Below are positions 36,262 to 46,500 of a stretch of DNA of 64,000 nt, piece after piece; position 1 is the first letter of the stretch, and every line of letters starts with the position of its first letter. The position numbers were made by a program, and so were the translations under genes. The notes under the pieces were generated by a model. The model made no database searches. It worked only from the letters and a program-made list of their open reading frames with translations, and had not been told where the DNA came from. Source of the stretch: Marinobacter sp. S6332 (GTDB lineage: Bacteria > Pseudomonadota > Gammaproteobacteria > Pseudomonadales > Oleiphilaceae); the NCBI RefSeq assembly GCF_023016045.1, contig NZ_JALKAP010000009.1:62001-126000 (forward strand), given 5' to 3'.

Positions 36262-36381
36262 CTATTTACCCTTGGAGGGGGCGTTCCCTCGGCCTCCTCC
36301 GGATGGCCGGCCGGTTGTGCTTGGCCAGTTGCCACCCGGATGGCCGTTGGAGGGACGAGTGCTACCCTTATCTTTTGACAT
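36262..36381 (-). CDS. Very small Gly/Pro/Ser-rich protein
   Basis: The 39-aa ORF begins MSKDKGSTRPSNG and ends GNAPSKGK, with repeated HPGGNWPSTTG/RPSGGG segments. A GGAG ribosome site (in GAACTGGAGTA) and a strong terminator flank it, so it is a real transcription unit candidate. It is basic and disordered, without a signal peptide. The function is unknown. Confidence 0.6.
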   Translation of the reverse strand: MSKDKGSTRPSNGHPGGNWPSTTGRPSGGGRGNAPSKGK

Positions 36382-36433
36382 AGGAATCTACTCCAGTTCT
36401 TGAGTGTGTTTTAAGGGGTTGCATCGTGAGGCA

Positions 36434-36787
36434 CTATTGTTTGGTCAGATGCCAACCCGTTTGGTAGGGGCATTCATATACCCGCAAATGAATGTGGTTT
36501 TCGCAACCAATGATCTTTGCCCGAGCCTCTGCTCCCGCCTTAGTTGAATACAGCTCCTTGGTTTCTCCGTCGCTATCGGTGCAGAACTCGCAGGGTTTAC
36601 TGGGTGTGTATCGCTCCTTGGGGGTTAAATGCCAATGTTGGCATTGAGGACACCGGTAATATGTGAAATCTTGACCGTAGAACAGGCTCGCGTGGTCGGA
36701 AGCGCTCCAAGCCTCATATTCACAGTCGTAGGCTGCCAGTGGTTTGCCTGTTCGTTTGCTGACGCAACTGTCGAATGTGTGTCTCAT
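36434..36787 (-). CDS. Small zinc-ribbon protein
   Basis: The 117-aa product has CxxC pairs (CPQC at YYRCPQCQHWHLT and CEFC) that could form a zinc ribbon. The C-terminal segment YECPYQTGWHLT mirrors the first ribbon half. The leader GAACTGGAGTA before the ATG is repeated in front of the 39-aa gene downstream. Function is unknown; it probably binds nucleic acid or protein. Confidence 0.65.
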   Translation of the reverse strand: MRHTFDSCVSKRTGKPLAAYDCEYEAWSASDHASLFYGQDFTYYRCPQCQHWHLTPKERYTPSKPCEFCTDSDGETKELYSTKAGAEARAKIIGCENHIHLRVYECPYQTGWHLTKQ

Positions 36788-36940
36788 CGGGTACTCCAGT
36801 TCAGATTGTGGGTTTGCGTTTTACAAGTGATGAGCTCTCTCATCACCTAAAGCGATCATCGGGAATCTGAACTGGCGTGGGGAGGGGGCTCGGCCTGTGA
36901 AATTTTCCAAAGAACCCCACCCGAACAGTCGGACGATCGT

Positions 36941-37327
36941 TTATCGACGATTTCGGGACCTCGTTTTCGTTACTCGTGAAACCACTCTCCGCCCTCCGCG
37001 TGTGGGGTCCTGGACCAGGCCCAGGTGACCGAACCAATGCCGTTCTTTCCCCAGAGCCTTAATCATGAGCCGCATGGCACGGGTGTAATCAGCCATGGTT
37101 GACGGAGCGAAACCCTCATTGTCGAACCAGGCTTCCTTGAGGTATTTCATGTGTTTCAGCTTAATTTGGTTGCAGTATCGAACGCTTGGAAACTGGGCCT
37201 CAATAGCATCTGCCATCGTTTGAATGCGCTTAATCGTACGATATTTGGTCGCATCAGAAGTACCCTTCGGCGACTCGGGAGTCCCCTCTTGCCATTTAAT
37301 GCGCTGCGTAATGTCCCGGATATTCAT
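36941..37327 (-). CDS. Companion protein of the second tyrosine recombinase
   Basis: The 128-aa basic product (IKWQEGTPESPKGTSD, KALGKERHWFGHLGLVQDPTRGGRR) starts at an ATG overlapping the recombinase stop (TGATG). The helical SAM-like pattern (IQTMADAIEAQFPSVR, SMADYTRAMRLMIKALG) resembles a recombinase core-binding domain without a catalytic domain. Translation coupling suggests it works with the 329-aa recombinase. Function is inferred from context. Confidence 0.6.
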   Translation of the reverse strand: MNIRDITQRIKWQEGTPESPKGTSDATKYRTIKRIQTMADAIEAQFPSVRYCNQIKLKHMKYLKEAWFDNEGFAPSTMADYTRAMRLMIKALGKERHWFGHLGLVQDPTRGGRRVVSRVTKTRSRNRR

Positions 37328-38316
37328 CAGTAGCCTCCGATGTAAGAGGAAGCCACCTGGGGACGACCATGCCCCAGCAAGCGCGCAACGGTCTGACGGG
37401 CAACGCGATCCAGTACCCGATCCCCAATAGGGCCGCGGAGTGGGCTGGGTCCACGGACGATTTCCTCGTACACATCCTGTGCAAACCCGCTGCGCAGTTC
37501 ACGGAAGGACGGAATTCCGCATTTTTTCAGGATTCTCCTGCAGCGACCGAGCTCCCGACGGTAGAAGGTGATCGCGCTGTCTGCTTCCAACAGCAGGCAC
37601 TTGGAACCAGCAGGCCGAACCGAGAGAGCGAATTCAAGAGCTTCGCGCTGAAACTCACCAGCGCTGATTGTCCGGGACCGGCACCTCCTGCCGCCTTTTG
37701 TGCCCTCCAGAATTGCGGCAGAGCCTGTTGCAGCTACCTCTCGCATCATACGCTCCAGGTCCTGAAGATAAGCTTCTTCCGTTCGCATTCCCCAGGCGCG
37801 CGTTAGCAGGACTACGGCAGCTCCAAGCTCATTGCCAGAGGCGATCATGCGATCTGCTGCGGATTTTGTATCCGCCATGTCTGCATGAATCTGGGTTTTT
37901 CGTACGTTGGATCTGGCCACGCCCAGTGCTTTGCGAGCGGAAAGGTGCAGCTTCTCATCCCGACGTAGTGCGTACATACATGTGTTAACCGTCGAGATCA
38001 GATTATGTGCATACGACGCGGCAACAGTGTTGTCTCGTCTCCCATCGGCCCACTCGTAGGCGTGATGCAGCCGGTGACGCAGATAATTTCCGTACGCTTC
38101 CACGAGCTCCAGATCAATATCGCGGGCATCCCGAATGCCATGCCGCTGGCAGAATTCGACGAAAACCCTGATCCGAATGCGGTGCGTCCGCCGAGTCCCA
38201 AAATGGTCTTGCTGACCAAGGAGGGCGTTCAAGGCCATAGAAAAGGCATACAGCAACTGCTTGCCGTAGCCATAATTGCGCTTTTCGCTGCGCGGCGTTT
38301 TCTGTTTCCGTTTCAT
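37327..38316 (-). CDS. Second tyrosine recombinase (phage integrase family)
   Basis: The 329-aa product has an N-terminal core-binding domain (KRNYGYGKQLLYAFSMALNAL). The catalytic region has a first Arg in WGMRTEEAYL and a beta-hairpin Lys (GTKGGRRCR). Box II is modified to FRELRSGFA, with no His at the usual place. LLGHGRPQVASSYIGGY supplies the C-terminal His and Tyr. I chose the ATG at 38316 behind AGGTGA; the in-frame ATG at 38448 has a stronger AGAGGAG site and would add 44 non-conserved residues. Activity with the altered box II needs testing. Confidence 0.75.
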   Translation of the reverse strand: MKRKQKTPRSEKRNYGYGKQLLYAFSMALNALLGQQDHFGTRRTHRIRIRVFVEFCQRHGIRDARDIDLELVEAYGNYLRHRLHHAYEWADGRRDNTVAASYAHNLISTVNTCMYALRRDEKLHLSARKALGVARSNVRKTQIHADMADTKSAADRMIASGNELGAAVVLLTRAWGMRTEEAYLQDLERMMREVAATGSAAILEGTKGGRRCRSRTISAGEFQREALEFALSVRPAGSKCLLLEADSAITFYRRELGRCRRILKKCGIPSFRELRSGFAQDVYEEIVRGPSPLRGPIGDRVLDRVARQTVARLLGHGRPQVASSYIGGY

Positions 38317-38448
38317 TGGTAAATCACCTGTCTCTAGAAAGTTGAAATCGAGTGCAGCTGATGCGAGGCAAACCCTGCGGCTTTTGGGGCAGAGCCTGGT
38401 TCCCTCGCTGACACCCCGCCCCATCACCGCAGTCAGATACGTAACCAT

Positions 38449-39284
38449 GAGAAATCTCCTCTGATCGTTGGGGGTGTCGTTCGTGCCGCCGCAGGCACAG
38501 TTTGGTCCGTTGCAAGCCGTAGTTAACAAATCAGCTAATGCTGTTTGTTGGGGTAGCGGAGTTGTCACACGGTCAGCGTGACGATGCAAAAGAGGGGCGC
38601 CTGAAGCTTGGCTCAGGCTTAAGGGCGAACAGATCGAATCGAGCATGCCGGTGGTGACGCACCGGGGGAGCGAATCCGCACGAATCTGGTTTTAGTCAGG
38701 GTTTTCGACCAGTTCTAGTCCGTTGAACGGCTTGAAAGCATTGGAATTGCTGGGTTCCCAGCTCCAGGTCAGGTCATCTCTCTAACGTTCGGTTTTCGAT
38801 CGTAGAGGTGACGAATGCCCAGAAGGGCGATTGGGTTAGCGAACTTGACGTCCGCTTCGGCTATTTTTAGCAGTTTGGGTCGGGCCATGCCCGGCGGGAT
38901 ACCAGTCGATAATCGACGGTGAGACACATGCTGTTTATTCTACCAAGCCAGCTACCTGGCCGAGTGATTCCACCCGATTGAGCCTTCATTATCAGAACCT
39001 AGAGTGGTCTTGTCCACTCGTTAAAACGCAGAATTTCTGTAATAAGACCAATGTGATACATGTCACCACGCTGCACTATGTGGACCGCGGATGCAGTCCT
39101 GGGTTGGTTTGTGGCCTCCAAGTGGACTCTAAATGGACTTTTTGCTAGCTATCCGTGTGAAGCAGCGAGCACATTTGCCAGTTAAGTCCACTGCAGGTCG
39201 ACTTGGAGGACACTACGGTACGACTGGGGAGAGTTTGACAGCGATCAGCTTGGTTTATGCAGGGAAAGTGGTGAACGAAAATCT
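38449..39284. other. Non-coding spacer with repeated GTGGAC/GTCCAC hexamers
   Basis: This gap of about 840 bp has no ORF that I trust. It contains GTCCAC at 39012 and 39186 and GTGGAC at 39080 and 39122. A dyad GAGTGG-N6-CCACTC lies at 39002-39019. These could be binding sites for a recombinase or regulator. No tRNA or strong terminator is seen. Confidence 0.4.
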
Positions 39285-39503
39285 CTACGTCCAAACACCA
39301 TGCTCAAATCGATTGATGATGCCGAGTAAGTGCTTTGCCCGTTCAGGCGAGTCCATGTAGTTGTATGGAGTTTCGTTACCGATTATCGGCACTGGGCTCG
39401 AAAGCCAGCTCTCAGCCATTTGCCTGTCTCCCTCAAAAAGCTCCACCGCAGCGGATTTTACCTGAGCCTGCAGCGTTTCAAGCTCAGTCTGTTGGTCAGT
39501 CAT
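39285..39503 (-). CDS. Xre/MbcA/ParS toxin-binding-domain antitoxin-like protein (orphan)
   Basis: The 72-aa product (MTDQQTELETLQAQ...) has the DUF2384 C-terminal pattern: AESWLSSPVPIIGNETPYNYM, then LLGIINRFEHGVW. In complete RES-Xre modules this domain binds a RES-domain NAD-consuming toxin. No RES toxin gene is adjacent, and the N-terminal Xre DNA-binding domain is also missing. I chose the ATG at 39503 with GGGAGA upstream. It may be a stand-alone antitoxin or regulator. Confidence 0.7.
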   Translation of the reverse strand: MTDQQTELETLQAQVKSAAVELFEGDRQMAESWLSSPVPIIGNETPYNYMDSPERAKHLLGIINRFEHGVWT

Positions 39504-39757
39504 AGGAATTGTCTCCCTGATGAAAGTGCGTGCGGCTGTTTTCTCAGTTAACACTAGATAGTAAAGCACGGCCGTCAGGAACACGCATCAAAGCTGACTC
39601 TCCTGGTTCGCCCGGCACAAGGATTATCCGCGTCTATTGGAAAACTTCATCAGTTCAAGCAATATTGAGGGGCCGACCAACGTTTGCAGGCTAACTATTG
39701 TTCGGCAAAATTTTGGCGCAGTTGCTTAATAGATGGTTCAGCGCTTCAGGAGGTCAA

Positions 39758-40240
39758 ATGATCGAGCTCGTGGAATCATGGATTGATGAGTTAAACGAGG
39801 CGTACAAGCCTTATCGCCAATCCTGCTCAGTTTTTCAGCATCAGTTTGACGGCTTCTATGGCCCGGAGCTGCTCCGCTCATCCTATTTCGTGGTCGTGAA
39901 GGCTCTCCCCATGCCAAAGATGCCGGAGCTCAGAGAAGCAGGGTTGGGTGACTTCCTGGATAATGGTGATCAGCTCGGCGGCATCACCTACAAAAACACT
40001 TACTACCTTGTACCAAATGGGGCAAAGGACCTTGGCATCCACTTTCACGAACTAGTCCACGTGATTCAGTGGCGCAGTTTGGGCCCCCGACGGTTTATCC
40101 AAAGATATATCAACGAAATGCAAAAATTCGGATACAGCGAAAAGGCACCACTTGAGAGCATGGCTTACGGTCTACAGGAAAGATTCGAGAATGCATTCAG
40201 GCCCTTCGATGTGGAGAAAGAGGTAGTCGCGACCCTCTGA
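39758..40240 (+). CDS. Predicted zinc metallopeptidase (HExxH)
   Basis: The 160-aa product has HFHELVHVIQW, a gluzincin-type zinc motif (H-E-x-x-H), with a candidate downstream Glu in KAPLESMAYGLQERFE. A perfect AGGAGG sits six bases before the ATG at 39758; the longer TTG start at 39698 is not needed. There is no signal peptide, so it is cytoplasmic. It is first in a co-directional block with the 406-aa, PLD, helicase, methylase and Res genes. Its role in defence, if any, is unknown. Confidence 0.7.
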   Translation: MIELVESWIDELNEAYKPYRQSCSVFQHQFDGFYGPELLRSSYFVVVKALPMPKMPELREAGLGDFLDNGDQLGGITYKNTYYLVPNGAKDLGIHFHELVHVIQWRSLGPRRFIQRYINEMQKFGYSEKAPLESMAYGLQERFENAFRPFDVEKEVVATL

Positions 40241-40287
40241 CGAAAAGCGGGGGTTCCAGAATAATAAACAGATGGATCTGAAACGAT

Positions 40288-41508
40288 ATGCCTTTCCTTT
40301 CACTCCTTGATGACCGAGCCAAACCCAAAGGATCGCGAGACCCGCTTGGCTTCGAATTAGTGTGGACCCATTTCGGCCGAAAAGTAGTTGGCAACCTGAC
40401 CACCATCACCAGTTCCGTCGAAAACTTTACCGTTGCGTTGCTCGGTTTCTATTGGGCACACCAGATTCATGGGAATGCCGACAAAGACAGTCGCGAGCGG
40501 CTAATTAGGGAGACGTTCCTCCGCTACGAGCAGCTTGCCGCCTACCTCCGGCACCAGTCCGGTAGCAAAGAAATCATGGGTATTACCCGCGTCCACAAAA
40601 ATATGACTGCTCAGGCGGAGTCGTTAGCTATTAGCTTGAAAGCGCAGATTCTGAGCAATCAGGCAAGCTATGGATTGTGGGGCCTGTACAGTTCGGCCCT
40701 GAAAGATTCCGGGCTTGCGGAAGGGAGCGATCGAAAGCTGACAGCTGAAGGGATGGAGCTTGCTGAGACAATCGCGAGGGATCTGAACTCCAATGAATTC
40801 ATTCAGCTGTTCAGAGTCGACGGTCAGCTTTCCAGAGATGAATGCGAACGCTTGGCCCCCCAATTTTGGCAGGCAATTCGTAAGGAGGTTGTCCGACAAA
40901 AACTCACTCATGTACTACTTCGTGGGCACCAGAATCAGAATGCCTCGGTACAAGAGGGTCTTTTCGCCGCGACCGAGAAGCTCGTGAGAGCGGGCAAGCT
41001 AACCGGTGAGTTTTCCCAGAATTTGAATCACGTTCAAAACGCCGGGTCGCCTGATTTGCAGAAGTGTCTGGACGAAATCCAGCGAGTAGAGCGTGTGCTG
41101 GTCGCTGCTAACAACGTTTTCTATTACCTGCTCACACAGGATCATCAACCGGTCTCTTCAGTTGTGGAGCAGATTGAAAGCCAGACTTATGACTATGAGC
41201 ACCTACCAGAGACTTTGCCCCAAGGGATGACGCGACGGAACGCGCTTTGTGAGATCAACGACAATCTGAGAGCTGGCAACCATTGGGGAGCAGTGAAAGC
41301 CGTCACTAAGTTAAATGCGGACGTGATGAAAGCGAGGGGTGGTGCTCCCTGGGTAACCTGTGACGGCGACATTCTCAACGTCAAAGTGAAGTCAGAAACG
41401 GCCGTTCTTCGGTCTAGGCAGGCTCTCCTGGAGGACTGGGATTACGATTACTTCCTGGGCTCCTATTTTCGCATTGCCAAAGCGAATCTGGAGGAGCGTA
41501 ATGGATAA
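40288..41508 (+). CDS. Hypothetical protein of the defence block
   Basis: The 406-aa soluble protein is mostly helical (QAESLAISLKAQILSNQ, ATEKLVRAGKLTGEF, EINDNLRAGNHWGAVKAV). An RDPLGFELVWTHFGRKV start is followed by an alpha-rich body. I recognise no catalytic motif. It overlaps the PLD gene by 8 bp, which strongly links the two. It could be an adaptor or sensor subunit. Confidence 0.7.
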   Translation: MPFLSLLDDRAKPKGSRDPLGFELVWTHFGRKVVGNLTTITSSVENFTVALLGFYWAHQIHGNADKDSRERLIRETFLRYEQLAAYLRHQSGSKEIMGITRVHKNMTAQAESLAISLKAQILSNQASYGLWGLYSSALKDSGLAEGSDRKLTAEGMELAETIARDLNSNEFIQLFRVDGQLSRDECERLAPQFWQAIRKEVVRQKLTHVLLRGHQNQNASVQEGLFAATEKLVRAGKLTGEFSQNLNHVQNAGSPDLQKCLDEIQRVERVLVAANNVFYYLLTQDHQPVSSVVEQIESQTYDYEHLPETLPQGMTRRNALCEINDNLRAGNHWGAVKAVTKLNADVMKARGGAPWVTCDGDILNVKVKSETAVLRSRQALLEDWDYDYFLGSYFRIAKANLEERNG

Positions 41509-43537
41509 TGCGCAGATATCCCAATACCTTGAAGAACGCCTGGGAGGGCGCCCGGTTAAAGCCGCTGTCTTTACCAGTTACACCTTCGATCCCGCATTTT
41601 TTGAGCTGGAAGTTGTTCCTCTTCTGTTATCAGAAAACAGCTCTTTCTCGATCGATGAGCGGGTGAAACAGTTCCAGGTGCGAGAATCCCTCAGGGAAGC
41701 CGAACTGCCGATTGATGTCTTTTACGATCAGAACATTTTCCGTATTCAGGGTGAAAGCTCACCTGGAATGGAATACGGCTGCCACGGTGTTTCTGAAGGA
41801 AATCGTGCTTTCCACCCGAAGCTATCGTTTCTGCTTGTAGGTAACGGCGCTGGGGAAAGTGACTCCTTACTGATATCCGCCGGTTCTAATAACCTCACTA
41901 AGGCTGGTTGGTGGGATAACATTGAATGCCAGCACTGGGAGGAGATTGGCCAACGCGGTGGTGACGGCGAGTTTCTGCGAGTACTGAAACGCGATCTGGA
42001 CTACCTGCAAAAGAAGCGGATAGTCCAGTCGGAGAATAGTGCTGTTTTTGAAATTCAGAGATTTTTGGCTAAGTGCGTAGCAGATCCTGCAGCACCACCA
42101 ACCCTCTACTTCGGATTATCCAGTACAACGCGGTTTCTGGATTTTCTATCGGCAGAGACCAGCCAGCTTAAAAAGCCCGTTGAACTGGAGATTATCTCGC
42201 CATTTTTCGCCGACGACTCCAGGAATAATCTGCATGAGGCATTTCAAGATTTGGGCGTAAGTAATGTGCGCCTAATGTTGCCGCGCGATGACAAGCAAGA
42301 AGCGCTCTGTAACCTCGATTATTTAGCTCACATTGATAGTTTGGAGAACGTCTCCTGGTCTGATTGGGTGAAAACAACATCGGACCCATTGGGAGTAGGG
42401 AAAGAGCCTCATAGGGAACTGCACGCCAAGATTTTCAATCTCATTGGCGCTGATCGGGCTCTAACCTTTGTTGGGTCAGTGAATTTCACGTACAAAGCGC
42501 TCAATGAGAATGTCGAAGCCGGTTTTCTAGTAGCTACAGATCCGGAGTCGTTGTTGAAAACTATCTCCGAAGATCTGCCGGAAGTTAGCCAAAGATCTCT
42601 CGACCTGGCACCCGGCGAAGTGGACCACGAAGCTCAGGGCAGCATGCCCCAGATTTCCCTCACGTTTGATTGGCTGACCAAAACCCTGAGCGGGAGAGTG
42701 GAATCTGAAAGCCAGATCGAAATTGATCTAATCGGCCCGGACGGGGTAGATAGCACGGCAGTGAAGGGCTGGCGTCTCGGCAACTGTTTGAGCGACTACA
42801 CTGGCGACACTGAAGCTTTGGAGAAGGCGCTAGCCAACGGCTCCCTGATCCTAGTTTCTGGGCGAGTTTGTGATTCCGATGAATTAGTCGCCCCGCACCG
42901 TGTTTTACTTCAGCAAACGCACTGGTCGCATAAACCGCAACCCGATCTCGCCACACTGTCTCCTCAGCAGATCCTGGCGATCTATGCCGGAATGTCTCCG
43001 GAACGCCGTCAGCTGCTGCTGACGGACGCACGGGTTAAACGGCTTTTCGAACTGGGCGAGCGAGGGGAGACCAGCCTGATCGAAGAGGCGCCTATGGAGA
43101 ACGAGTTCTTTTCCGAGTATGCCGAACTGTTCCACGCATTTCGCATGCTGAGGCGAGACCTCAGCAACGAGCAATCCACACCGAAAAAGCAGGATTACTA
43201 TCTCACCGGTACCGGCGTGGATAGCTTACCAACATTAGTTGGCCGAGCTGCGGCTGTACTCGAACCCACTGAGGAGAGTGATCAGCCGTTGCATCCTGTC
43301 AGTGCGTATCTTTTATTGCTCAGTGCCAAGGAAGTCTATCGATCAGCCGAATTTGCAGATCGGCCTCATGTCGCAGAGCAATTGGAGTTTATTGAAACGC
43401 TTCTTCAGCAAATACGTGAGAGCAAATTAATCAAGCTATCCAGTGAACGCGAAGCCGATCGAGACAACTTTTTCGATTGGTTTGAGGCTCAATTCCTGGA
43501 GCAGTACCGGATCGAAAGAGCGGTGGGTAGCGCATGA
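41501..43537 (+). CDS. Phospholipase D-like domain protein
   Basis: The 678-aa product has two HxK motifs in the first half: H105-P-K107 (FHPKLSF, with SAGSNNL at about 126-132) and H308-A-K310 (LHAKIFN, with VGSVNFT at 324-330). Two HKD-like half-sites suggest a complete phosphodiesterase active site within one chain. The C-terminal half (about 380-678) is unassigned. PLD proteins partner helicases in defence systems such as DISARM (DrmC), but this one is far longer. The ATG follows GAGGAG and overlaps its neighbours on both sides. Confidence 0.82.
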   Translation: MDNAQISQYLEERLGGRPVKAAVFTSYTFDPAFFELEVVPLLLSENSSFSIDERVKQFQVRESLREAELPIDVFYDQNIFRIQGESSPGMEYGCHGVSEGNRAFHPKLSFLLVGNGAGESDSLLISAGSNNLTKAGWWDNIECQHWEEIGQRGGDGEFLRVLKRDLDYLQKKRIVQSENSAVFEIQRFLAKCVADPAAPPTLYFGLSSTTRFLDFLSAETSQLKKPVELEIISPFFADDSRNNLHEAFQDLGVSNVRLMLPRDDKQEALCNLDYLAHIDSLENVSWSDWVKTTSDPLGVGKEPHRELHAKIFNLIGADRALTFVGSVNFTYKALNENVEAGFLVATDPESLLKTISEDLPEVSQRSLDLAPGEVDHEAQGSMPQISLTFDWLTKTLSGRVESESQIEIDLIGPDGVDSTAVKGWRLGNCLSDYTGDTEALEKALANGSLILVSGRVCDSDELVAPHRVLLQQTHWSHKPQPDLATLSPQQILAIYAGMSPERRQLLLTDARVKRLFELGERGETSLIEEAPMENEFFSEYAELFHAFRMLRRDLSNEQSTPKKQDYYLTGTGVDSLPTLVGRAAAVLEPTEESDQPLHPVSAYLLLLSAKEVYRSAEFADRPHVAEQLEFIETLLQQIRESKLIKLSSEREADRDNFFDWFEAQFLEQYRIERAVGSA

Positions 43538-46500
43538 AACCTTACCCTATTCTCGACCTGGACTCTGCACGCCATATTCTTGATTTCAGTGGTGGTAGGG
43601 ATGAGCTCAAATCGCTCGGCGAGGTACAGCTCCGTGGCGCGGTTGCCCTCTACAATATGATCAACACCGAGAGTATTGGGTTAGGTTATCTCGCTGATGA
43701 AGTAGGAATGGGAAAAACCTACATAGCGCTGGGAGTCGTTGCGCTGATGAGGTATTTCAATCCAGCTCTGCGGGTTCTCTATATATGCCCGAGTGCCAAT
43801 GTTCAGGATAAATGGCTACGTGAGCACGCCAGTTTTATTGACCGAAACGTCTGTACCGCCAGCTATCGTGTGCGGACTCCAGAGGGTAAGCCTGCTGCCC
43901 CAGTAACTAAATGCGATAGCCTGGAAGACCTTATCCGCACAGCAGCCTCCGGCTTCTATGCTGAATTTTTCGTTCGCAATGGGAGTTTTAGCTTTGGCTT
44001 GAAAAAAGCCTCTGATGACCATGATGAGGAAGCGATCAGGAGCTGGAACGAGCAGCGTAAAAAACTGCAGAAGATGTTACCGGCATTTTCGGTCCCAAGT
44101 GGCGACCCCACTCATCGTGGAGTAAAAGACGAGTTCGCTCTGGCATTAAATTACGTGCTGCCGACCTTTGATCTGGTGTGTATCGACGAGAGCCACAACT
44201 TCAAACACAACTTCGAGAGCAGTGACCGAAACCGTGTCCTTTCTCAGGTATTGGGGTTCTATCAAAGCGGAAGCGCTGATGACAGGCCCTATCAGCGTCG
44301 TGTACGTAATGCTCTGCTACTCTCAGCTACACCTTATGATCGCAATCTCGAACAGCTAAGAAACCAGCTTGCTTTGGTAGGGAAAGAAGATTTACTGAGT
44401 CGCGCCCAGTCCGTAACGGACAAGGAAGAGATCGCCAAATTTATGGTGCGTCGCCTCAACCGGCTGAGAATAGGCAATCGGGAATACACTCGTAATATGT
44501 ATCGTACAGAGCTGCGCGATGGTCCAAAGGCTGCGATTGAACTGGAAACGGATGAGCAAAAGCTGGTCACGGCCCTGGTTCAAAAGAAAGTTGGCGATGC
44601 ACTTGGTCACAAGCATGGCTCTCCGTCCTTCCAGATGGGGATGCTCGCATCTTTTGAGAGCTATGGTGAAACCACTCGGTCGCCCCGAGTGGAGTTCGAT
44701 AGCGAAGACCCAGATGACAGAGGGCGTGATGCACAGGACCGGAACGTAGTTGGCGCTATTGTCGACAGCTATGTAAATGCAAACCTCGGTCGGTCACTGC
44801 CACACCCCAAAATGGATACGGTTGCAAAGCAGCTGGCCAATGCAGTGTTTCAGGAGAACCGTAAGCAGCTTGTATTTGTGCGCAGGGTAAAAAGTGTCAA
44901 AGAGCTGAAGCAGAAACTTGATGAATGCTATGACGATTGGCTGATCAATTACCTGAACTTCCGCCTGCAAGGTCGCACAAAAGCACTAAGGCCTATGCAA
45001 GGTGTGATCGGCGAATACCGTGATATCAGCCGATTCAGGGACGAACGCATAGATGAAGGCCTCGCAGAGGAAGGCAAGGCTGGAGAGGCCGAACTCCGGC
45101 AACCACCCAAAAACGACAATCTCTTCAACTGGTTCTTTCGAGGCGATGCACCAAAGCCTCAAAAACAGAAGAATTGGGGAGATCTTTTAACTCCGGATCA
45201 GGTAAGGCAAAGCCTGTCCCAATCCACGCGCCTTGCTAGCCCGCTGTTAGAAGTGAATTGGGCACAGCTCATTTGCTTTTTCAGCGGCGTGGACCTACGC
45301 CAAACTATCGAGCAATGCCTGACCGCAGCAACCGAAACGTCCCTTGCTGAACTTGGAAAGGTTCAGCCGCAGGAGTACCTCCGGAAATTCAGGCTGTCGC
45401 AATTGGTCTTTCTGGATGCCTGGGTCAACCAGCTCGGCCACAGTGCTTATAAGCCACTTCTCGATCATTTGCAGGCTTCTCTCAGCGAGCAGAAATTGCA
45501 GGAAGACGGAGCCATCATCACCCGGCAGGACGTTCGAGAGCAGCTCCGCTTACCAACATTGTTTTCTGAACTGGAAGCCAGTGATGAGATAAGGGGGCAA
45601 ATCCTGCCAAGTTTAGGAAAGCTGCTTAGTCAGCTGACTGAAACGCCCGATTGCACTAACCCTGATGACATACAAGTGCTGCTGAGAACAGTGGATATAC
45701 ACGCGGCAATTGTATCGACATTGCTACGCACGGGGCACGGCATGATTGATCTGTACGTGTCGCGTCTGAGGCAGGGAGAGGGAGATCTCAGTAGTGGCGT
45801 TCTCGCTGGCTGGATTACTGATTTTGTCGCAGAGCTGTCTCGACAATCCCAGGCTCCAGGGTTTTCCACCTATCTTGAGTTAAAAGGGCTGGCGGATGAG
45901 CTGCCGGCAATATTGAAAGCTAACCTTCCAGGCATTTTTGACTTGGGTACCAATGAATATCGTCGCTATCTGAGTAACCAGCTAAACCCGATCGCTCCGA
46001 TTATTGGTGCCACAGGCGATACAAATGCGCCGGGACAACGCTCAGCCCAAGCCCGCAAATTTCGTATGCCGGGGTATCCATTGGTACTGGTAAGCACGAA
46101 CGTGTTCCAGGAGGGCGAAGACCTGCATCTGTTCTGTGACAGCGTTGTCCACTACGGCGTTTCGGGCTCGCCAGTGAGCATCGAGCAGAAGAACGGCCGA
46201 GTGGACCGTGTTGGCTCACTGGCACAGCGGCGGCTCACTCGTGAAGGCTTAAGTGATCCGGAAGAGGATGACTTAATACAGGTGAGCTTCCCCCACGTGA
46301 AGGAAAGCATTGAGCGGGTTCAGATTCGCCGACTCTCGGAAAACATCAATCGCTACATGGCCTCACTCCATGAGATCGGAAACTCCGTCGCTTCAGACAG
46401 GGAGGAGATCGCCGAATCCGAAATCGCCGATCGCACCCGAATAGAGCCCCAGATAAGAGATTTCCTAGAAAGTCCTTTTGATCCCGCAGATCCAAGATCG

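Noticed and set aside
36143-36340. Minus-strand 63-aa ORF beginning MATGQAQPAG
   Set aside because: It covers the same bases as the 39-aa gene in another frame; the 39-aa frame has the better ribosome site and terminator.
37327-38646. A 439-aa reading frame for the second recombinase
   Set aside because: The first 66 codons before the ATG at 38448 have no ribosome site and look non-coding; the recombinase-like sequence begins near 38316.
39133-39360. 75-aa plus-strand ORF
   Set aside because: No ribosome site, no recognisable content, and its end overlaps the antitoxin-like gene on the other strand.
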